A stretch of DNA of 64,000 bases from Erwinia phyllosphaerae. GTDB lineage: Bacteria > Pseudomonadota > Gammaproteobacteria > Enterobacterales > Enterobacteriaceae. Shown in pieces: positions 49,582 through 61,320 of this stretch. A program made the position numbers and the translations under genes. Under the pieces are notes generated by a model. The model ran no database searches, had not been told where the DNA came from, and worked only from the letters and a program-made list of their open reading frames with translations. The stretch is from the NCBI RefSeq assembly GCF_019132875.1, contig NZ_JAHSPF010000008.1, positions 157,457-221,456 of the forward strand, given 5' to 3'. Positions within the stretch are counted from its first letter, which is position 1; every line of letters begins with the position of its first letter.

Positions 49582-50478
49582 TTGACTACGCTAGAACAAA
49601 CTATCGGCAATACGCCGCTTATCAGGCTACAGCGCCTGACGCCTGCGGGCAGCGAAATCTGGCTGAAGCTGGAAGGAAATAATCCTGGCGGGTCGGTCAA
49701 GGATCGCGCTGCGCTGTCGATGATCAACATGGCGGAAAAGCGTGGTGAAATCCAGCCTGGCGATACGCTGATTGAAGCCACGAGCGGCAATACCGGAATT
49801 GCGCTGGCGATGATTGCGGCCATGAAAGGCTATACGCTAAAACTGCTGATGCCGGACAACATGAGCGTAGAAAGGCAGGCAGCGATGCGGGCCTATGGCG
49901 CAGAGCTGCTGTTGGTCAGCCGGGATCTGGGGATGGAAGGCGCACGCGATCTAGCCCGCGATATGGAGCTTCGCGGTGAAGGTAAGGTTTTAGATCAGTT
50001 TAACAACCCGGACAATCCGCTGGGGCACTACGCCACGACCGGCCCGGAAATCTGGCAGCAGAGCGGAGGGCGCCTGACGCATTTTGTGTCCAGCATGGGC
50101 ACGACCGGTACCATTACCGGCGTTGGCCGCTATCTGAAAGAGCAGGACAGAGCAGTAGAAATCGTCGGCCTGCAACCGGCAGAAGGCAGCAGCATTCCGG
50201 GTATCCGCCGCTGGCCAGACGCTTATCTCCCCGGCATCTACCGTCCTGAACTGATCGATAGCATTCTGGATATGACCCAGCAGGAAGCCGAGGAAACCAC
50301 GCGTCTGCTTGCCCAACGCGAAGGCGTTTTTTGCGGCGTCAGTTCTGGCGGCGCGGTCGCTGGCGCATTACGTATCGCCCGTGCGCAGCCGGGCAGCATT
50401 ATCGTAGCGATTGTTTGCGATCGCGGTGACAGATACCTTTCTACCGGCGTCCACAATCCAGACCTTCCTGCTTATTAA
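49582..50478 (+). CDS. cysM: Cysteine synthase B
   Basis: A 298-residue PLP enzyme making cysteine or S-sulfocysteine from O-acetylserine with sulfide or thiosulfate. The PLP lysine is in NNPGGSVKDRAALSMI near residue 41; [20 protein letters not shown] and SSMGTTGTITGVGRYL are conserved. I prefer the TTG at 49582, giving M-TTLEQTIGNTPLIRLQRL as in E. coli, with GGGAT about 6 bases upstream; the ATG at 49558 abuts a terminator and would add eight residues. Position after cysPTWA fits thiosulfate use. Confidence 0.94.
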   Translation: MTTLEQTIGNTPLIRLQRLTPAGSEIWLKLEGNNPGGSVKDRAALSMINMAEKRGEIQPGDTLIEATSGNTGIALAMIAAMKGYTLKLLMPDNMSVERQAAMRAYGAELLLVSRDLGMEGARDLARDMELRGEGKVLDQFNNPDNPLGHYATTGPEIWQQSGGRLTHFVSSMGTTGTITGVGRYLKEQDRAVEIVGLQPAEGSSIPGIRRWPDAYLPGIYRPELIDSILDMTQQEAEETTRLLAQREGVFCGVSSGGAVAGALRIARAQPGSIIVAIVCDRGDRYLSTGVHNPDLPAY

Positions 50479-50631
50479 GGCTCGTTCGCCAGGGCCGTTT
50501 TATTCTTATCTTTTTTAGTGCTGCCCCTCAGGCGGCGAAACGGGCTGTTACACTGTAAGGATTGTTTAAATCCAGCTGCTATTGCGGCAATTACAGGCGA
50601 AAATAGCGCCTGGCCTACTGAGAGATGACGC

Positions 50632-51312
50632 ATGAAAATTTTACTGGTTGATGACGATCTGGAGCTGGGCACCATGCTCAGCCAGTATCTGATTGCCGAA
50701 GGATTTGACGCCACGCTGGTGCTGAGCGGGAAAGCAGGTATTGAAGGCGCGATGTCGGGCGACTACAGCGCTATGATTCTGGATATCATGCTACCGGATA
50801 TGAGCGGCATTGATGTCCTGCGCCAGGTACGGCAAATTAGCCGTCTGCCGGTCATTATGCTGACGGCGAAAGGCGATAACATCGATCGCGTTATCGGTCT
50901 GGAAATGGGCGCCGATGACTATATGCCTAAACCATGCTATCCGCGCGAGCTGGTGGCCAGGCTGCGTGCCGTGCTGCGCCGCGTTGAGGAGCAGCCAGTG
51001 ATTGTGGAAAGCAAAGAGGTGGTCAGCTGGGGCGAACTGACGCTCAATCCGGCCACGCGCATTAGCGAATGGCAGAGAAAGCCCTTCGATCTTACCGCTT
51101 CAGAATTTAACCTGTTGGATCTTCTGCTGCGCTCGCCCGATCGCGTCGTGTCTAAAGATGAGCTTTCGGAAAAGGGGCTCGGTCGTCCGCGCGAGGCTTA
51201 CGATCGCAGCGTGGACGTGCATATCAGCAATATCCGCCAGAAGCTTTCAGCCTTAACTGACGATGCCGTTACCATCGAGACCGTGCGCAGCATAGGCTAT
51301 CGTATCCGATGA
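50632..51312 (+). CDS. OmpR/CpxR-family response regulator
   Basis: A 226-residue regulator. The receiver begins KILLVDDDLELGTMLSQYL, with the phospho-aspartate in MILDIMLPDMSGIDVL at residue 51, and LTAKGDNIDRVIGLEMGADD after it; the winged-helix DNA-binding domain covers about 130-226 (PFDLTASEFNLLDLLLRSPD). It resembles CpxR but differs at too many positions, and it is not at the cpx locus. E. coli has yfeK, yfeS and pdxK here instead. The ATGA overlap with the kinase gene makes them a pair. A CpxR-like GTAAG-N4-GTTTA lies 64-77 bases before the start, possibly for autoregulation. Confidence 0.88.
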   Translation: MKILLVDDDLELGTMLSQYLIAEGFDATLVLSGKAGIEGAMSGDYSAMILDIMLPDMSGIDVLRQVRQISRLPVIMLTAKGDNIDRVIGLEMGADDYMPKPCYPRELVARLRAVLRRVEEQPVIVESKEVVSWGELTLNPATRISEWQRKPFDLTASEFNLLDLLLRSPDRVVSKDELSEKGLGRPREAYDRSVDVHISNIRQKLSALTDDAVTIETVRSIGYRIR

Positions 51313-52661
51313 AAGGGGGCTTTCGCGGTCTTCTTTTCTGGAAGATCCTGCTGGGCTTCTGGTTAACGTTTCTGCTTATGAGCCAGCTGCTGTGGCTAAG
51401 CTTTTCGCTCTACGGCAGCAAGCATCACGAGCCTCCTGAAAACCAGGTGGCCCGCCGCATCGTTAACCTGCAAATGACCTCGGCCGTCTCGGTTTTGCAG
51501 CGCGGCGGCATGGAAGCGCTTGACGATATGATGGCGGACTGGTCCGCCAGCGATCGCCGCTTTTTTTCCGTGCAGCTAATGAAGAAACCACCCCAGGAGC
51601 TGCCGCGCGGCGATCTTAGCCGGGATCTACGGCCAGGCGATTTCCCGAAAGAGGTTATTGAGTGGGTAACCGGAGCCGACGGTCAGCAGTATCAGCTGCG
51701 CTATGATGTGCAGGCTTTGCGCGAAGATACCAACATGCAGGCCGGGCACCGTAGTTTCCTTAACATACCGGAACCCATGCTGTTTATTGCCGGCGGCGGC
51801 GGCTTGCTGTTCAGTCTTTTCCTGGCGTGGAACCTGACCAGGCCGATGCGCCAGCTGCGGCAGGGCTTTGAACGCGTATCAAAAGGCGATCTGTCGGTGC
51901 GGTTATTTCCTCAAATGCGTCGCCGCCACGATGAGCTGTCGACCGTGGCACAGGATTTTGACTCGATGGTCGAGCGTCTTTCGGTGCTGGTTAAAGCGCG
52001 TGAAGAGCTGCTGCATGACGTTTCTCACGAACTGCGGTCACCGCTTGCCCGACTACAGCTGGCGACCGGTCTGGCACGCCAGACGCCGGAGTCGGTAGGG
52101 CAGTCGCTGGACCGAATCGATGAAGAGGCGCGGCGGCTGGATAAGATGATCGGCGAGCTGCTGACGCTCTCCCGCACCGAGTATCAGAGTATACCGGATG
52201 AGCAATATTTCGATCTGCTTGGCCTGCTGGAGGCGGTCGCGAACGATGCCCGCTACGAGGCGCAGGTGCCCGGCGTAGATATTTTGCTGGAGGCTGACGA
52301 AAGCAATGACTACACGGTTAAGGGCGATGCCAAGCTGATCCGTTCAGCGGTAGAAAACGTCGTACGTAACGCGCTGCGCTTTTCCGCGCATGGGCAGCAG
52401 GTAAAAATCGCGCTTTCTCAGGCGGATGGCTGGCTAACCATTAACGTTAGCGATCAGGGACCGGGCGTGGACGCCGACAAGCTTTCCAGTATCTTTGACC
52501 CTTTTGTACGGGTAAATTCACCGCTTTCCGGCAAGGGCTACGGGCTGGGACTCTCTATTGTGCGCAAGGTGCTGCTGGCGCATCAGGGTGAAGTCAGTGC
52601 GGTAAACGGCAAAAATGGCGGTCTGGAACTGACGCTGAAATTACCCCACTGGGTGTCCTGA
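51309..52661 (+). CDS. CpxA-like sensor histidine kinase
   Basis: A 450-residue membrane sensor. Helix 1 (about 10-32) and helix 2 (about 157-178) enclose a periplasmic domain of about 120 residues; a HAMP domain follows (TRPMRQLRQGFERVSKGDLS). The H-box is LLHDVSHELRSPLARLQLAT with His 240; N-box ENVVRNALRFS, G1 VSDQGPGVD and G2 GYGLGLSIV complete the ATPase. The periplasmic part is not recognisably that of CpxA. It is coupled to the response regulator by ATGA. The stimulus is unknown. A bidirectional terminator separates it from crr. Confidence 0.88.
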   Translation: MKGGFRGLLFWKILLGFWLTFLLMSQLLWLSFSLYGSKHHEPPENQVARRIVNLQMTSAVSVLQRGGMEALDDMMADWSASDRRFFSVQLMKKPPQELPRGDLSRDLRPGDFPKEVIEWVTGADGQQYQLRYDVQALREDTNMQAGHRSFLNIPEPMLFIAGGGGLLFSLFLAWNLTRPMRQLRQGFERVSKGDLSVRLFPQMRRRHDELSTVAQDFDSMVERLSVLVKAREELLHDVSHELRSPLARLQLATGLARQTPESVGQSLDRIDEEARRLDKMIGELLTLSRTEYQSIPDEQYFDLLGLLEAVANDARYEAQVPGVDILLEADESNDYTVKGDAKLIRSAVENVVRNALRFSAHGQQVKIALSQADGWLTINVSDQGPGVDADKLSSIFDPFVRVNSPLSGKGYGLGLSIVRKVLLAHQGEVSAVNGKNGGLELTLKLPHWVS

Positions 52662-52714
52662 CGGCAAGGTGTTTCGCCGCGTTGTTTAAGAAGCCATAAG
52701 GCAAATTTGAGCCA

Positions 52715-52747
52715 ATAAAAAAGCCTCCTGACAGGCAGGAGGCTTTT
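52715..52747. terminator. Bidirectional terminator between the kinase gene and crr
   Basis: 12-bp stem AAAAGCCTCCTG/CAGGAGGCTTTT around ACAGG. The minus strand continues TTTTTTATT, the strong side, serving ptsHI-crr. Confidence 0.92.
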
Positions 52748-52763
52748 ATGGACGCTTAGCCGA

Positions 52764-53267
52764 TTACTTTCTGATACGGATAACCGGCGTTTCACCTACG
52801 GTGACGCTACCGGTCAGCTTAACCAGCTCTTTGATCTCGTCCATGTTGGAGATAACGACCGGCGTCAGCGTTGACTTCGCTTTTTCTTCCAGCAAAGGCA
52901 AATCGAATTCGATGACGACGTCACCTTTCTTCACCTTCTGGCCTTCTTCAGCAATACGCTTAAAACCTTCGCCTTTTAACTCAACGGTATCAATTCCGAA
53001 GTGCACGAACAGTTCAATGCCGCTGTCCGATTCGATGGAAAATGCATGATTGGTTTCGAAGATTTTACCGATGGTGCCATCAACCGGCGCAACCATTTTA
53101 TTGCCAGCAGGTTTGATGGCGATACCGTCGCCAACAATTTTCTCCGCAAACACCACATCCGGTACGTCTTCGATATTAACGATTTCCCCGGACAGCGGTG
53201 CTACGATCTCAATGGCGCCAGATGCGGTATCTGACTTATCGCCAAAAAGTTTTGAAAACAAACCCAT
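52764..53267 (-). CDS. crr: PTS glucose-specific EIIA component
   Basis: A 167-residue EIIA-Glc. It receives phosphate from HPr and passes it to EIICB-type permeases; it also controls adenylate cyclase and non-PTS permeases. The active histidine pair is visible in [20 protein letters not shown] (phosphorylated His near residue 88-90), followed by [12 protein letters not shown]. It is two residues shorter than in E. coli. It follows ptsI by 43 bases; in E. coli crr also has its own promoter inside ptsI. Confidence 0.98.
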   Translation of the reverse strand: MGLFSKLFGDKSDTASGAIEIVAPLSGEIVNIEDVPDVVFAEKIVGDGIAIKPAGNKMVAPVDGTIGKIFETNHAFSIESDSGIELFVHFGIDTVELKGEGFKRIAEEGQKVKKGDVVIEFDLPLLEEKAKSTLTPVVISNMDEIKELVKLTGSVTVGETPVIRIRK

Positions 53268-53310
53268 GATCTTCTCCTAAGCAGTAATATTTGGCCAGCG
53301 TCTTTGGGTT

Positions 53311-55038
53311 TCAGCAGAGTGTTTTTTCTTCAATGAACTTGTTGACCAGGTTCATTAACTCTTCCGCTGTCGGTTGAGCCAGAGCCTGCTCTGCTAATGC
53401 CTTCGCATCTTCAAAATTCGTATTACGAATAATTTTTTTGATGCGCGGGATAGAAATGGCACTCATGCTGAATTCGTCCAGCCCCATTCCCAGTAACAGT
53501 AGTGTAGCACGTTCATCGCCTGCCAGCTCACCACACATCCCTGTCCATTTTCCTTCAGCGTGAGATGCGTCAATAACTTGCTTAATTAACGTCAGCACGG
53601 AAGGCGTCATTGGGTTGTACAAATGAGAAATCAGATCGTTACCGCGGTCGACCGCCAGCGTATACTGAGTAAGATCGTTGGTGCCGATACTGAAGAAATC
53701 GACTTCTTTTGCCAGATGATGCGCGATTGCGGCCGAAGCTGGCGTTTCCACCATAATGCCCGCCTCAATCTTCTCGTCAAAGGCTTTACCTTCGGCGCGC
53801 AGCTGCGCTTTCAGCGTTTCCAGCTCGGCTTTCAGCGTGCGGACTTCCTCAACGGAAATCACCATTGGGAACATGATACGCAGCTTGCCAAAGGCGGAAG
53901 CGCGCAGGATGGCGCGCAGCTGGGCATGCAGGATCTCTGGACGATCCATAGCGATACGAATTGCACGCCAGCCCAGGAAAGGGTTGTCCTCTTTTGGCAG
54001 GTTCATGTATGGCAGGTCTTTATCGCCGCCAATGTCCATGGTACGCACGATAACGGCCTGCGAACCTACTGCTTCAGCCACGGCTTTATAAGCCTGGAAC
54101 TGCTCTTCTTCTGTCGGCAGCGAGTCGCGGTCCATAAACAGGAATTCCGTGCGGTAAAGGCCAACGCCCTCCGCGCCGTTGCGCTCTGCACCCGCCACGT
54201 CACGTACCGTACCGATGTTGGCGCAAACCTCAACCTGGTGTCCATCCAGCGTGATAGCAGGCAGGTCTTTCAGCTTGGCCAGATCGTTTTTCTCGGTCAC
54301 GTACTGGTTATGAATGGCTTTCAGCTCGTCGATCTGTTCCGGCGTTGGGTTAACGTAAATATGGTTATTTACCCCATCCAGAATCAGGTAATCGCCGTTT
54401 TTAACCTGTGAGGTCACGTCGCCCGTACCTACAATGGCAGGCAGCTCCAGCGAGCGCGCCATAATGGAAGTGTGAGAGGTACGACCGCCCAGATCGGTAA
54501 TAAAGCCCAGCACCTTGTTCAGGTTCAGCTGCGCCGTTTCTGAAGGCGTTAAATCTTTAGCAACCAGCAGCACTTCTTCCGCGATAGCGCTAAGATCGAC
54601 AATGTGCAGGCCGAGAATGTTTTGCAGCAGTCGTTTACCGATATCGCGCACGTCTGCCGCACGCTCTTTCAGGTATTCGTCATCCAGCTCTTCCAGCGCT
54701 TTCGCCTGGCCTTCGATAACCGAATACGCCGCCGCGTCCGCAGAGGCCAGCTCGTCTTTAATCAGGGCTATGATTTCCTGCTCAAGCTCTTCATCTTCGA
54801 GCAGCATGATATGGCCTTCAAAAATGGCCTCTTTCTCTTCACCAAACGTTTCTCCGGCTTTGGTTTTGATCGTCTCCAGCTGCGAGGCAGCCTGAGCACG
54901 ACCGTCGAGAAAACGCTGAACTTCTTGCTCAACCTGATCGGCAGTAATTTTTTTCCGGTTGATGACTATTTCATCTTCTTTCAGCAGAAGCGCTTTGCCA
55001 AAAGCGATACCCGGTGATGCTAAAATGCCTGAAATCAT
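53311..55038 (-). CDS. ptsI: PTS phosphoenolpyruvate-protein phosphotransferase (Enzyme I)
   Basis: A 575-residue Enzyme I. The phosphorylated His 189 lies in [20 protein letters not shown]; the PEP-binding domain shows [19 protein letters not shown] near residue 296 and [20 protein letters not shown] with the catalytic cysteine near 502. It takes phosphate from PEP and gives it to HPr. It matches E. coli PtsI in length and sequence. The 185-base gap from ptsH is unusually long and holds a terminator-like hairpin. Confidence 0.98.
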   Translation of the reverse strand: MISGILASPGIAFGKALLLKEDEIVINRKKITADQVEQEVQRFLDGRAQAASQLETIKTKAGETFGEEKEAIFEGHIMLLEDEELEQEIIALIKDELASADAAAYSVIEGQAKALEELDDEYLKERAADVRDIGKRLLQNILGLHIVDLSAIAEEVLLVAKDLTPSETAQLNLNKVLGFITDLGGRTSHTSIMARSLELPAIVGTGDVTSQVKNGDYLILDGVNNHIYVNPTPEQIDELKAIHNQYVTEKNDLAKLKDLPAITLDGHQVEVCANIGTVRDVAGAERNGAEGVGLYRTEFLFMDRDSLPTEEEQFQAYKAVAEAVGSQAVIVRTMDIGGDKDLPYMNLPKEDNPFLGWRAIRIAMDRPEILHAQLRAILRASAFGKLRIMFPMVISVEEVRTLKAELETLKAQLRAEGKAFDEKIEAGIMVETPASAAIAHHLAKEVDFFSIGTNDLTQYTLAVDRGNDLISHLYNPMTPSVLTLIKQVIDASHAEGKWTGMCGELAGDERATLLLLGMGLDEFSMSAISIPRIKKIIRNTNFEDAKALAEQALAQPTAEELMNLVNKFIEEKTLC

Positions 55039-55151
55039 AACCCTACCTTTTTAATAACTGATAATCGCGAGCGGAAAACTGCGGCGACTCTGACAGCGAG
55101 CGGATGCAAAACCCGGCGGCTGGCTGCGTTTAACCAGCGCTCTACTTTACG

Positions 55152-55180
55152 AAAACAACAACGCGGACATGCTGTCCGCG
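55152..55180 (-). terminator. Attenuator-like hairpin between ptsH and ptsI
   Basis: On the minus strand CGCGGACA/TGTCCGCG (8 bp, 3-base loop; 55162-55180) is followed by TTGTTGTTTT. It lies about 44 bases past the ptsH stop, so it may cut ptsI expression relative to ptsH. Confidence 0.6.
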
Positions 55181-55223
55181 ATCAATGTTTATAACGAGAG
55201 GCTGGTCGCAAAAAAGCGAACGC

Positions 55224-55481
55224 TTATTCGAGTTCAGCCATCAGCTTAACCAGATGCTCAACGGCTTTCTGCTCGTCTTCGCCTTCTGCCGACAGCGTGA
55301 CCACGGTGCCCTGAGTCAGGCCCAGCGTCTGCAGCTTAAACAGGCTCTTGGCGCTGGCGGATTTGCCGTTAGAGGTGACGGTGATTTCAGAGGCAAAAGC
55401 TTTCGCTTCTTTAACAAACTGAGCGGCTGGACGAGTATGCAGGCCGTTAGGTGCGGTAATGGTGACTTCTTGCTGGAACAT
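55224..55481 (-). CDS. ptsH: PTS phosphocarrier protein HPr
   Basis: An 85-residue HPr, identical in length to E. coli. The phospho-acceptor His 15 is in [18 protein letters not shown], and the serine-46 region reads [17 protein letters not shown]. It moves phosphate from Enzyme I to the EIIA proteins. The 394-base region upstream carries Cra- and Mlc-like operators, in line with the multi-promoter control known for E. coli ptsHI-crr. Confidence 0.98.
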   Translation of the reverse strand: MFQQEVTITAPNGLHTRPAAQFVKEAKAFASEITVTSNGKSASAKSLFKLQTLGLTQGTVVTLSAEGEDEQKAVEHLVKLMAELE

Positions 55482-55691
55482 TCTGTTTCCCCAACTTAAT
55501 TTGATTTGGTGTTATCCCAAAGCTTAGCCTGGCGGCGGCGCTTTGGCCTGGATCTCTTGCGCAAATCAGCGCCTGGTCGCGCCAGCAAATGCGCCAAATA
55601 ATGAAGTGAAAAGCGAACGGCTTTAGAACACAACTATTCGCTTCGCTTTTCCTGTTCCATTATGCCGCGCTTTCTGTCGTCACGCCAAACC

Positions 55692-55707
55692 GGTAAATCG
55701 ATTCAGC
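55692..55707. promoter_or_regulatory. Cra (FruR)-like operator upstream of ptsH
   Basis: GGTAAATCGATTCAGC: the core TAAATCGATTCA differs from the Cra consensus TGAAWCGWTTCA at one base and the right half TTCAGC is perfect. Cra regulates ptsH in E. coli. It lies about 210 bases before ptsH. Confidence 0.6.
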
Positions 55708-55727
55708 TTCGGTCATTTCGCGCGGCG

Positions 55728-55752
55728 ATTAATTTTGCGGTTCGAAATAATT
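55728..55752. promoter_or_regulatory. Mlc/NagC-like operator upstream of ptsH
   Basis: Read on the minus strand, AATTATTTCG and CGCAAAATTAAT-type arms flank a short centre, matching the common Mlc/NagC pattern of TTATTTCG and its complement. Mlc represses the ptsHI P0 promoter in E. coli, so Mlc is the better guess than NagC. Confidence 0.6.
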
Positions 55753-55821
55753 GGTTGCTTAGATACCAGACCCGCGCAGGTAAAAGCAATCGGGTGGGTA
55801 GCAAAAGTTTGACGCACTCCA

Positions 55822-55849
55822 CAAAAAAGCACCCAAATGGGTGCTTTTT
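55822..55849. terminator. Terminator of cysK
   Basis: AGCACCCA/TGGGTGCT stem with a 2-base loop, extended by A/T pairs; TTTTTTGTG follows on the minus strand. It lies about 27 bases past the cysK stop and separates cysK from ptsH. Confidence 0.9.
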
Positions 55850-55875
55850 CCGTCAGTTTTGTGCGCGTAAGACCA

Positions 55876-56844
55876 TTACTGCAGCTCTTTCTCGGTAAAG
55901 AGATCGGCAAACAGCGCGGTACTGAGATAGCGCTCGCCGGAAGAGGGCAGGATCACCACGATAGTTTTATTCGCGAAAGCTTCATCTTCCTGTAGCTTCA
56001 GCGCGGCAGCGACCGCTGCGCCAGAAGAGATCCCGGCCAGAATGCCTTCTTCTTCCATCAGTCGGCGCGCCGTAGAGATAGACTCTTCGTTAGTGATAGC
56101 AACCACGCGGTCAACCAGATCTAAATCCAGGTTGCCGGGAATGAAGCCCGCGCCAATCCCCTGAATTTTATGTGGGCCTGGTTTGATCTCTTCACCAGCC
56201 AGGGCCTGAGCGATAACGGGTGAATCGGTTGGCTCAACGGCAACGGAAATCAGATCTTTCTTGCCTTTGGTATTTTTGATGTAACGACTGACGCCGGTCA
56301 GCGTACCGCCCGTACCTACACCAGCGATAAAGACATCGACTTCGCCATCCGTATCTTCCCAGATTTCCGGGCCGGTGGTTTTTTCATGAATTTCCGGGTT
56401 AGCCGGGTTGCTAAACTGCTGTAGCAGCACAAACTTGTCCGGATCGCTGGCAACAATCTCTTCTGCCTTAGCGATAGCGCCTTTCATGCCTTTTGCGCCT
56501 TCGGTCAATACCAGATTGGCACCAAGTGCTTTCAGCAGCTTACGACGCTCGACGCTCATGGTTTCCGGCATGGTCAGCGTCAGTTTATAGCCGCGTGCGG
56601 CCGCCACATAAGCCAGGGCAATACCCGTGTTACCACTGGTCGGTTCGACCAGCTCGATGCCAGGTTTCAGAATGCCTCTCTTCTCTGCATCCCAAATCAT
56701 ATTGGCGCCGATACGGCATTTAACGCTAAAGCTCGGGTTACGGGACTCGACTTTTGCCAGAATGCGTCCGTTACCAATACGGTTCAGGCGAACCAGTGGC
56801 GTGTGGCCGATTGTTAACGAATTGTCTTCATAAATCTTACTCAT
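55876..56844 (-). CDS. cysK: Cysteine synthase A
   Basis: A 322-residue PLP-dependent O-acetylserine sulfhydrylase, the main aerobic cysteine synthase. The PLP lysine lies in [20 protein letters not shown] near residue 42; [20 protein letters not shown] near 67 and the phosphate loop [16 protein letters not shown] near 176 are intact. Length equals E. coli CysK closely (323). It is separated from upstream cysZ by 127 bases, where a CysB-dependent promoter is expected. Confidence 0.98.
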   Translation of the reverse strand: MSKIYEDNSLTIGHTPLVRLNRIGNGRILAKVESRNPSFSVKCRIGANMIWDAEKRGILKPGIELVEPTSGNTGIALAYVAAARGYKLTLTMPETMSVERRKLLKALGANLVLTEGAKGMKGAIAKAEEIVASDPDKFVLLQQFSNPANPEIHEKTTGPEIWEDTDGEVDVFIAGVGTGGTLTGVSRYIKNTKGKKDLISVAVEPTDSPVIAQALAGEEIKPGPHKIQGIGAGFIPGNLDLDLVDRVVAITNEESISTARRLMEEEGILAGISSGAAVAAALKLQEDEAFANKTIVVILPSSGERYLSTALFADLFTEKELQ

Positions 56845-56971
56845 AACCCGTCCTTAACTGTATGAAAAATGGGAACAGCTAAAAGCATACCCGCTTCCTT
56901 TTTTCAAGGAAGTGAAGAAATAGTATATGTTATGTCCTGTCGAAATAAGGGTGACGGAAAAAGCATAAGCC

Positions 56972-57733
56972 TTATTTTACCGCCCCCAGCTTGCTGCGAT
57001 AGCGATCGACCCACATCGCCGTCGCGCCGCAAACGGCCACCGGCATAATGGCCAGGTTCAGCACCGGGATCATCGTAAACAGGCTCACCAGCGCGCCAAA
57101 CTGCATCACGTCCGTCTTGTTCTGCTTCAGCGCTGCCCGCATCTGCCGAAAACTCACTTTATGATTGTCGAAAGGGTAGTCGCAATACTGGATGGAGAGC
57201 ATCCACGCGCTGAATAAAAACCACAGCACGGGCGCCACAGTCTGACCAAAGCCCGGCACAAAGTAGAGCAGCAGCAGAACCAGCGCGCGCGGCAGGTACC
57301 AGGCAAACTTCTGCCACTCGCGCTTCATGATGCGTGGAATATCTTTAACCAGCCCAGCCCAGCCGCTATCCGGCATGGGTTTGCCGGTCAGCTTCGCTTC
57401 CAGCTGTTCCGCCAGCAACCCGCAAAAAGGTGCCGCTATCCAGTTAGCAATGGTAGAAAAGAAATAGCTGAAAACCAGCACCACGAAAATGACCGTGAGC
57501 GGCCAGAGTAAATAGCTCAACCACTGTAGCCAGCCAGGGACGTGAGACATCAGGGCAGGCAGCCAGTGACCTAACTGAAAAAAGAGCCAGATGAAGGCGC
57601 CGCCCATTAACAGAAAATTGAGCACCAGCGGCACGATGACAAAACGTCGGATGCCGGGCAGGCGAATCAGCTGCCATCCCTGTGCAAAATAGTGAATTCC
57701 GGTGCCGGAAGCGCCGGTGTTAGTTAGAGCCAT
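56972..57733 (-). CDS. cysZ: Sulfate transporter CysZ
   Basis: A 253-residue inner-membrane protein of the EI24/CysZ family that supports high-affinity sulfate uptake. Hydrophobic helices cover about residues 28-50, 70-95, 150-175 and 205-235, with the conserved [20 protein letters not shown] at the N terminus and [16 protein letters not shown] at the C terminus. It lies upstream of cysK and is divergent from zipA, as in E. coli. Confidence 0.96.
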   Translation of the reverse strand: MALTNTGASGTGIHYFAQGWQLIRLPGIRRFVIVPLVLNFLLMGGAFIWLFFQLGHWLPALMSHVPGWLQWLSYLLWPLTVIFVVLVFSYFFSTIANWIAAPFCGLLAEQLEAKLTGKPMPDSGWAGLVKDIPRIMKREWQKFAWYLPRALVLLLLYFVPGFGQTVAPVLWFLFSAWMLSIQYCDYPFDNHKVSFRQMRAALKQNKTDVMQFGALVSLFTMIPVLNLAIMPVAVCGATAMWVDRYRSKLGAVK

Positions 57734-57953
57734 TGCGTACTTTCCTTAAGATAACGGGCTGAACGCGCCTATCATAACCCAGCCGTTTACGCTGGGGAGA
57801 AGAGTTTTGCGCGAAAAAACAGCAAATAAGCATGTCGTTTAGCGCTTATTTGTCAGAAAATACTGCACGGACTTGCACTTGTGCAGCGGGGCAAATACAG
57901 TTAGGGGATAAAGTTTGCCGCGGTGGCAAGGTATTGGAACAACAGAGAATACA

Positions 57954-58982
57954 ATGATGCAGGATTTGCGTCTGATATTAATCGTTGTTGGCGCGATCGC
58001 TATAATAGCGCTTCTGCTTCACGGCTTCTGGACCAGCCGTAAAGAGCGCTCGTCCGTTTTTCGCGATCGTCCTCACAAACGTTTAAAACAGGATAGAGAA
58101 GAAGCTTTTGACGACGTCGACGATGGCGCTGCACCCGCACGCGGCAAAAGCGCCCGTCCCCGCCCTACGGAAGATGACGAACCGGCACCCGCCAGCTTTG
58201 AGGAGCAGGCACCGGCCCGTCCGCCACAGCCGCGCGCTCAGCCGGAACCTGTCCGCCATCAGCCGCCTGTTGATGAAGCGCCAGAGCTTGATCCCCTGTT
58301 TGGCGGTGAACTGCCGCATGAAGACGACTACGACGACGAGCCGGTAATCCGCAGGCAGCCGGAAGCGGCACGCGTATCGCCGCAGCCACAATCGCAGCCA
58401 GCGCAACAGCCGCAGCCACAAATTCAGCCGTCTCCAGCGCCGCAGCCACAGCGCTCACCCGTGCCGGAACGGCAGGAGCCTGCGGTGCCAGAGCCCGCTC
58501 CGCAGCCAGAAGCCGTCGCTGTTCCGCAGCCCGCTGCGCCCGCTGCGGCAAAAGAGAAGCCTAAGGAAACCGTGCTGGTGCTGCACGTCAGCGCCCATGC
58601 TGGCGGCGTCCTTAATGGTGAAGCGTTGCTGCAGGGCGTCCTGCAGGCCGGTTTCCAGTTTGGCGAGATGAATATTTTCCATCGCCATCTCAGCCCGGCC
58701 GGCAGCGGCCCGGTATTGTTTAGCCTGGCGAATATGGTAAAACCCGGCTCGTTCAACCCTGACGAAATGGGTGATTTCTCAACGCCGGGCGTCTCCATCT
58801 TTATGATGGTGCCTTCTTATGGCGATGCGAACCAGAACTTCAAACTGATGCTGCAGTCTGCTCAGCGTATCGCTGACGACGTGGGCGGTGTGGTGCTGGA
58901 TGATGAACGCCGCATGATGACGCCGCAGAAGCTGGAAACGTATAAAAACCGTATCCGCGACGTGATTGAGGCGAACGCCTGA
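57954..58982 (+). CDS. zipA: Cell division protein ZipA
   Basis: A 342-residue type Ib membrane protein that tethers FtsZ to the inner membrane. The N-terminal anchor ([20 protein letters not shown]) is followed by a basic patch, a long proline/glutamine-rich linker (about residues 90-200) and the C-terminal FtsZ-binding domain beginning [20 protein letters not shown] near residue 206. The ATG at 57954 reproduces the E. coli MMQ start; the frame is open 13 codons earlier. The linker is rich in PQ repeats, as in E. coli, but diverges in sequence. Confidence 0.97.
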   Translation: MMQDLRLILIVVGAIAIIALLLHGFWTSRKERSSVFRDRPHKRLKQDREEAFDDVDDGAAPARGKSARPRPTEDDEPAPASFEEQAPARPPQPRAQPEPVRHQPPVDEAPELDPLFGGELPHEDDYDDEPVIRRQPEAARVSPQPQSQPAQQPQPQIQPSPAPQPQRSPVPERQEPAVPEPAPQPEAVAVPQPAAPAAAKEKPKETVLVLHVSAHAGGVLNGEALLQGVLQAGFQFGEMNIFHRHLSPAGSGPVLFSLANMVKPGSFNPDEMGDFSTPGVSIFMMVPSYGDANQNFKLMLQSAQRIADDVGGVVLDDERRMMTPQKLETYKNRIRDVIEANA

Positions 58983-59010
58983 TTCTGACGTCCGCATGAC
59001 GAACCTTTCT

Positions 59011-61073
<2,063 letters not shown>

Positions 61074-61289
61074 ATGGAAAAAGAGCACCTGACAGAAATT
61101 GCCAATACCGAAATGCCCTTTGGTAAATACAAAGGGCGTTTGCTGATTGACCTGCCTGAGCCTTATCTGCTGTGGTTCGCCCGCAAGGACGAGTTTCCGG
61201 CAGGCCATCTGGGCGAATTGATGCGCCTGACGCTGACGATAAAAATTGAGGGTCTGGAAGGGCTGATCAAACCGCTACGAAAGGACTAG
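61074..61289 (+). CDS. ypeB: DUF3820 protein YpeB
   Basis: A 71-residue protein. MPFGKYKGRLLIDLPEPYLL and WFARKDEFPAGHLGELM are the DUF3820 core, and both agree with E. coli YpeB (72 aa). The ATG begins right after the ligA stop (TAAATG), indicating coupling. Members of this family are small, possibly nuclease-associated in fusions; the function of YpeB is unknown. Confidence 0.94.
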   Translation: MEKEHLTEIANTEMPFGKYKGRLLIDLPEPYLLWFARKDEFPAGHLGELMRLTLTIKIEGLEGLIKPLRKD

Positions 61290-61294
61290 ACGTA

Positions 61295-61316
61295 CAGGGG
61301 GAACAGGTTCCCCCTG
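61295..61316. other. Perfect inverted repeat between ypeB and yfeH
   Basis: CAGGGGGAAC pairs with GTTCCCCCTG (10 bp) around AG, between two convergent genes. There is no T-run on either side; it may act as a shared, weak or Rho-assisted stop. Confidence 0.6.
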
Positions 61317-61320
61317 TGGA

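Noticed and set aside
53623..54411. A 262-codon plus-strand frame opposite ptsI
   Set aside because: Antisense to the most conserved part of Enzyme I; no ribosome site.
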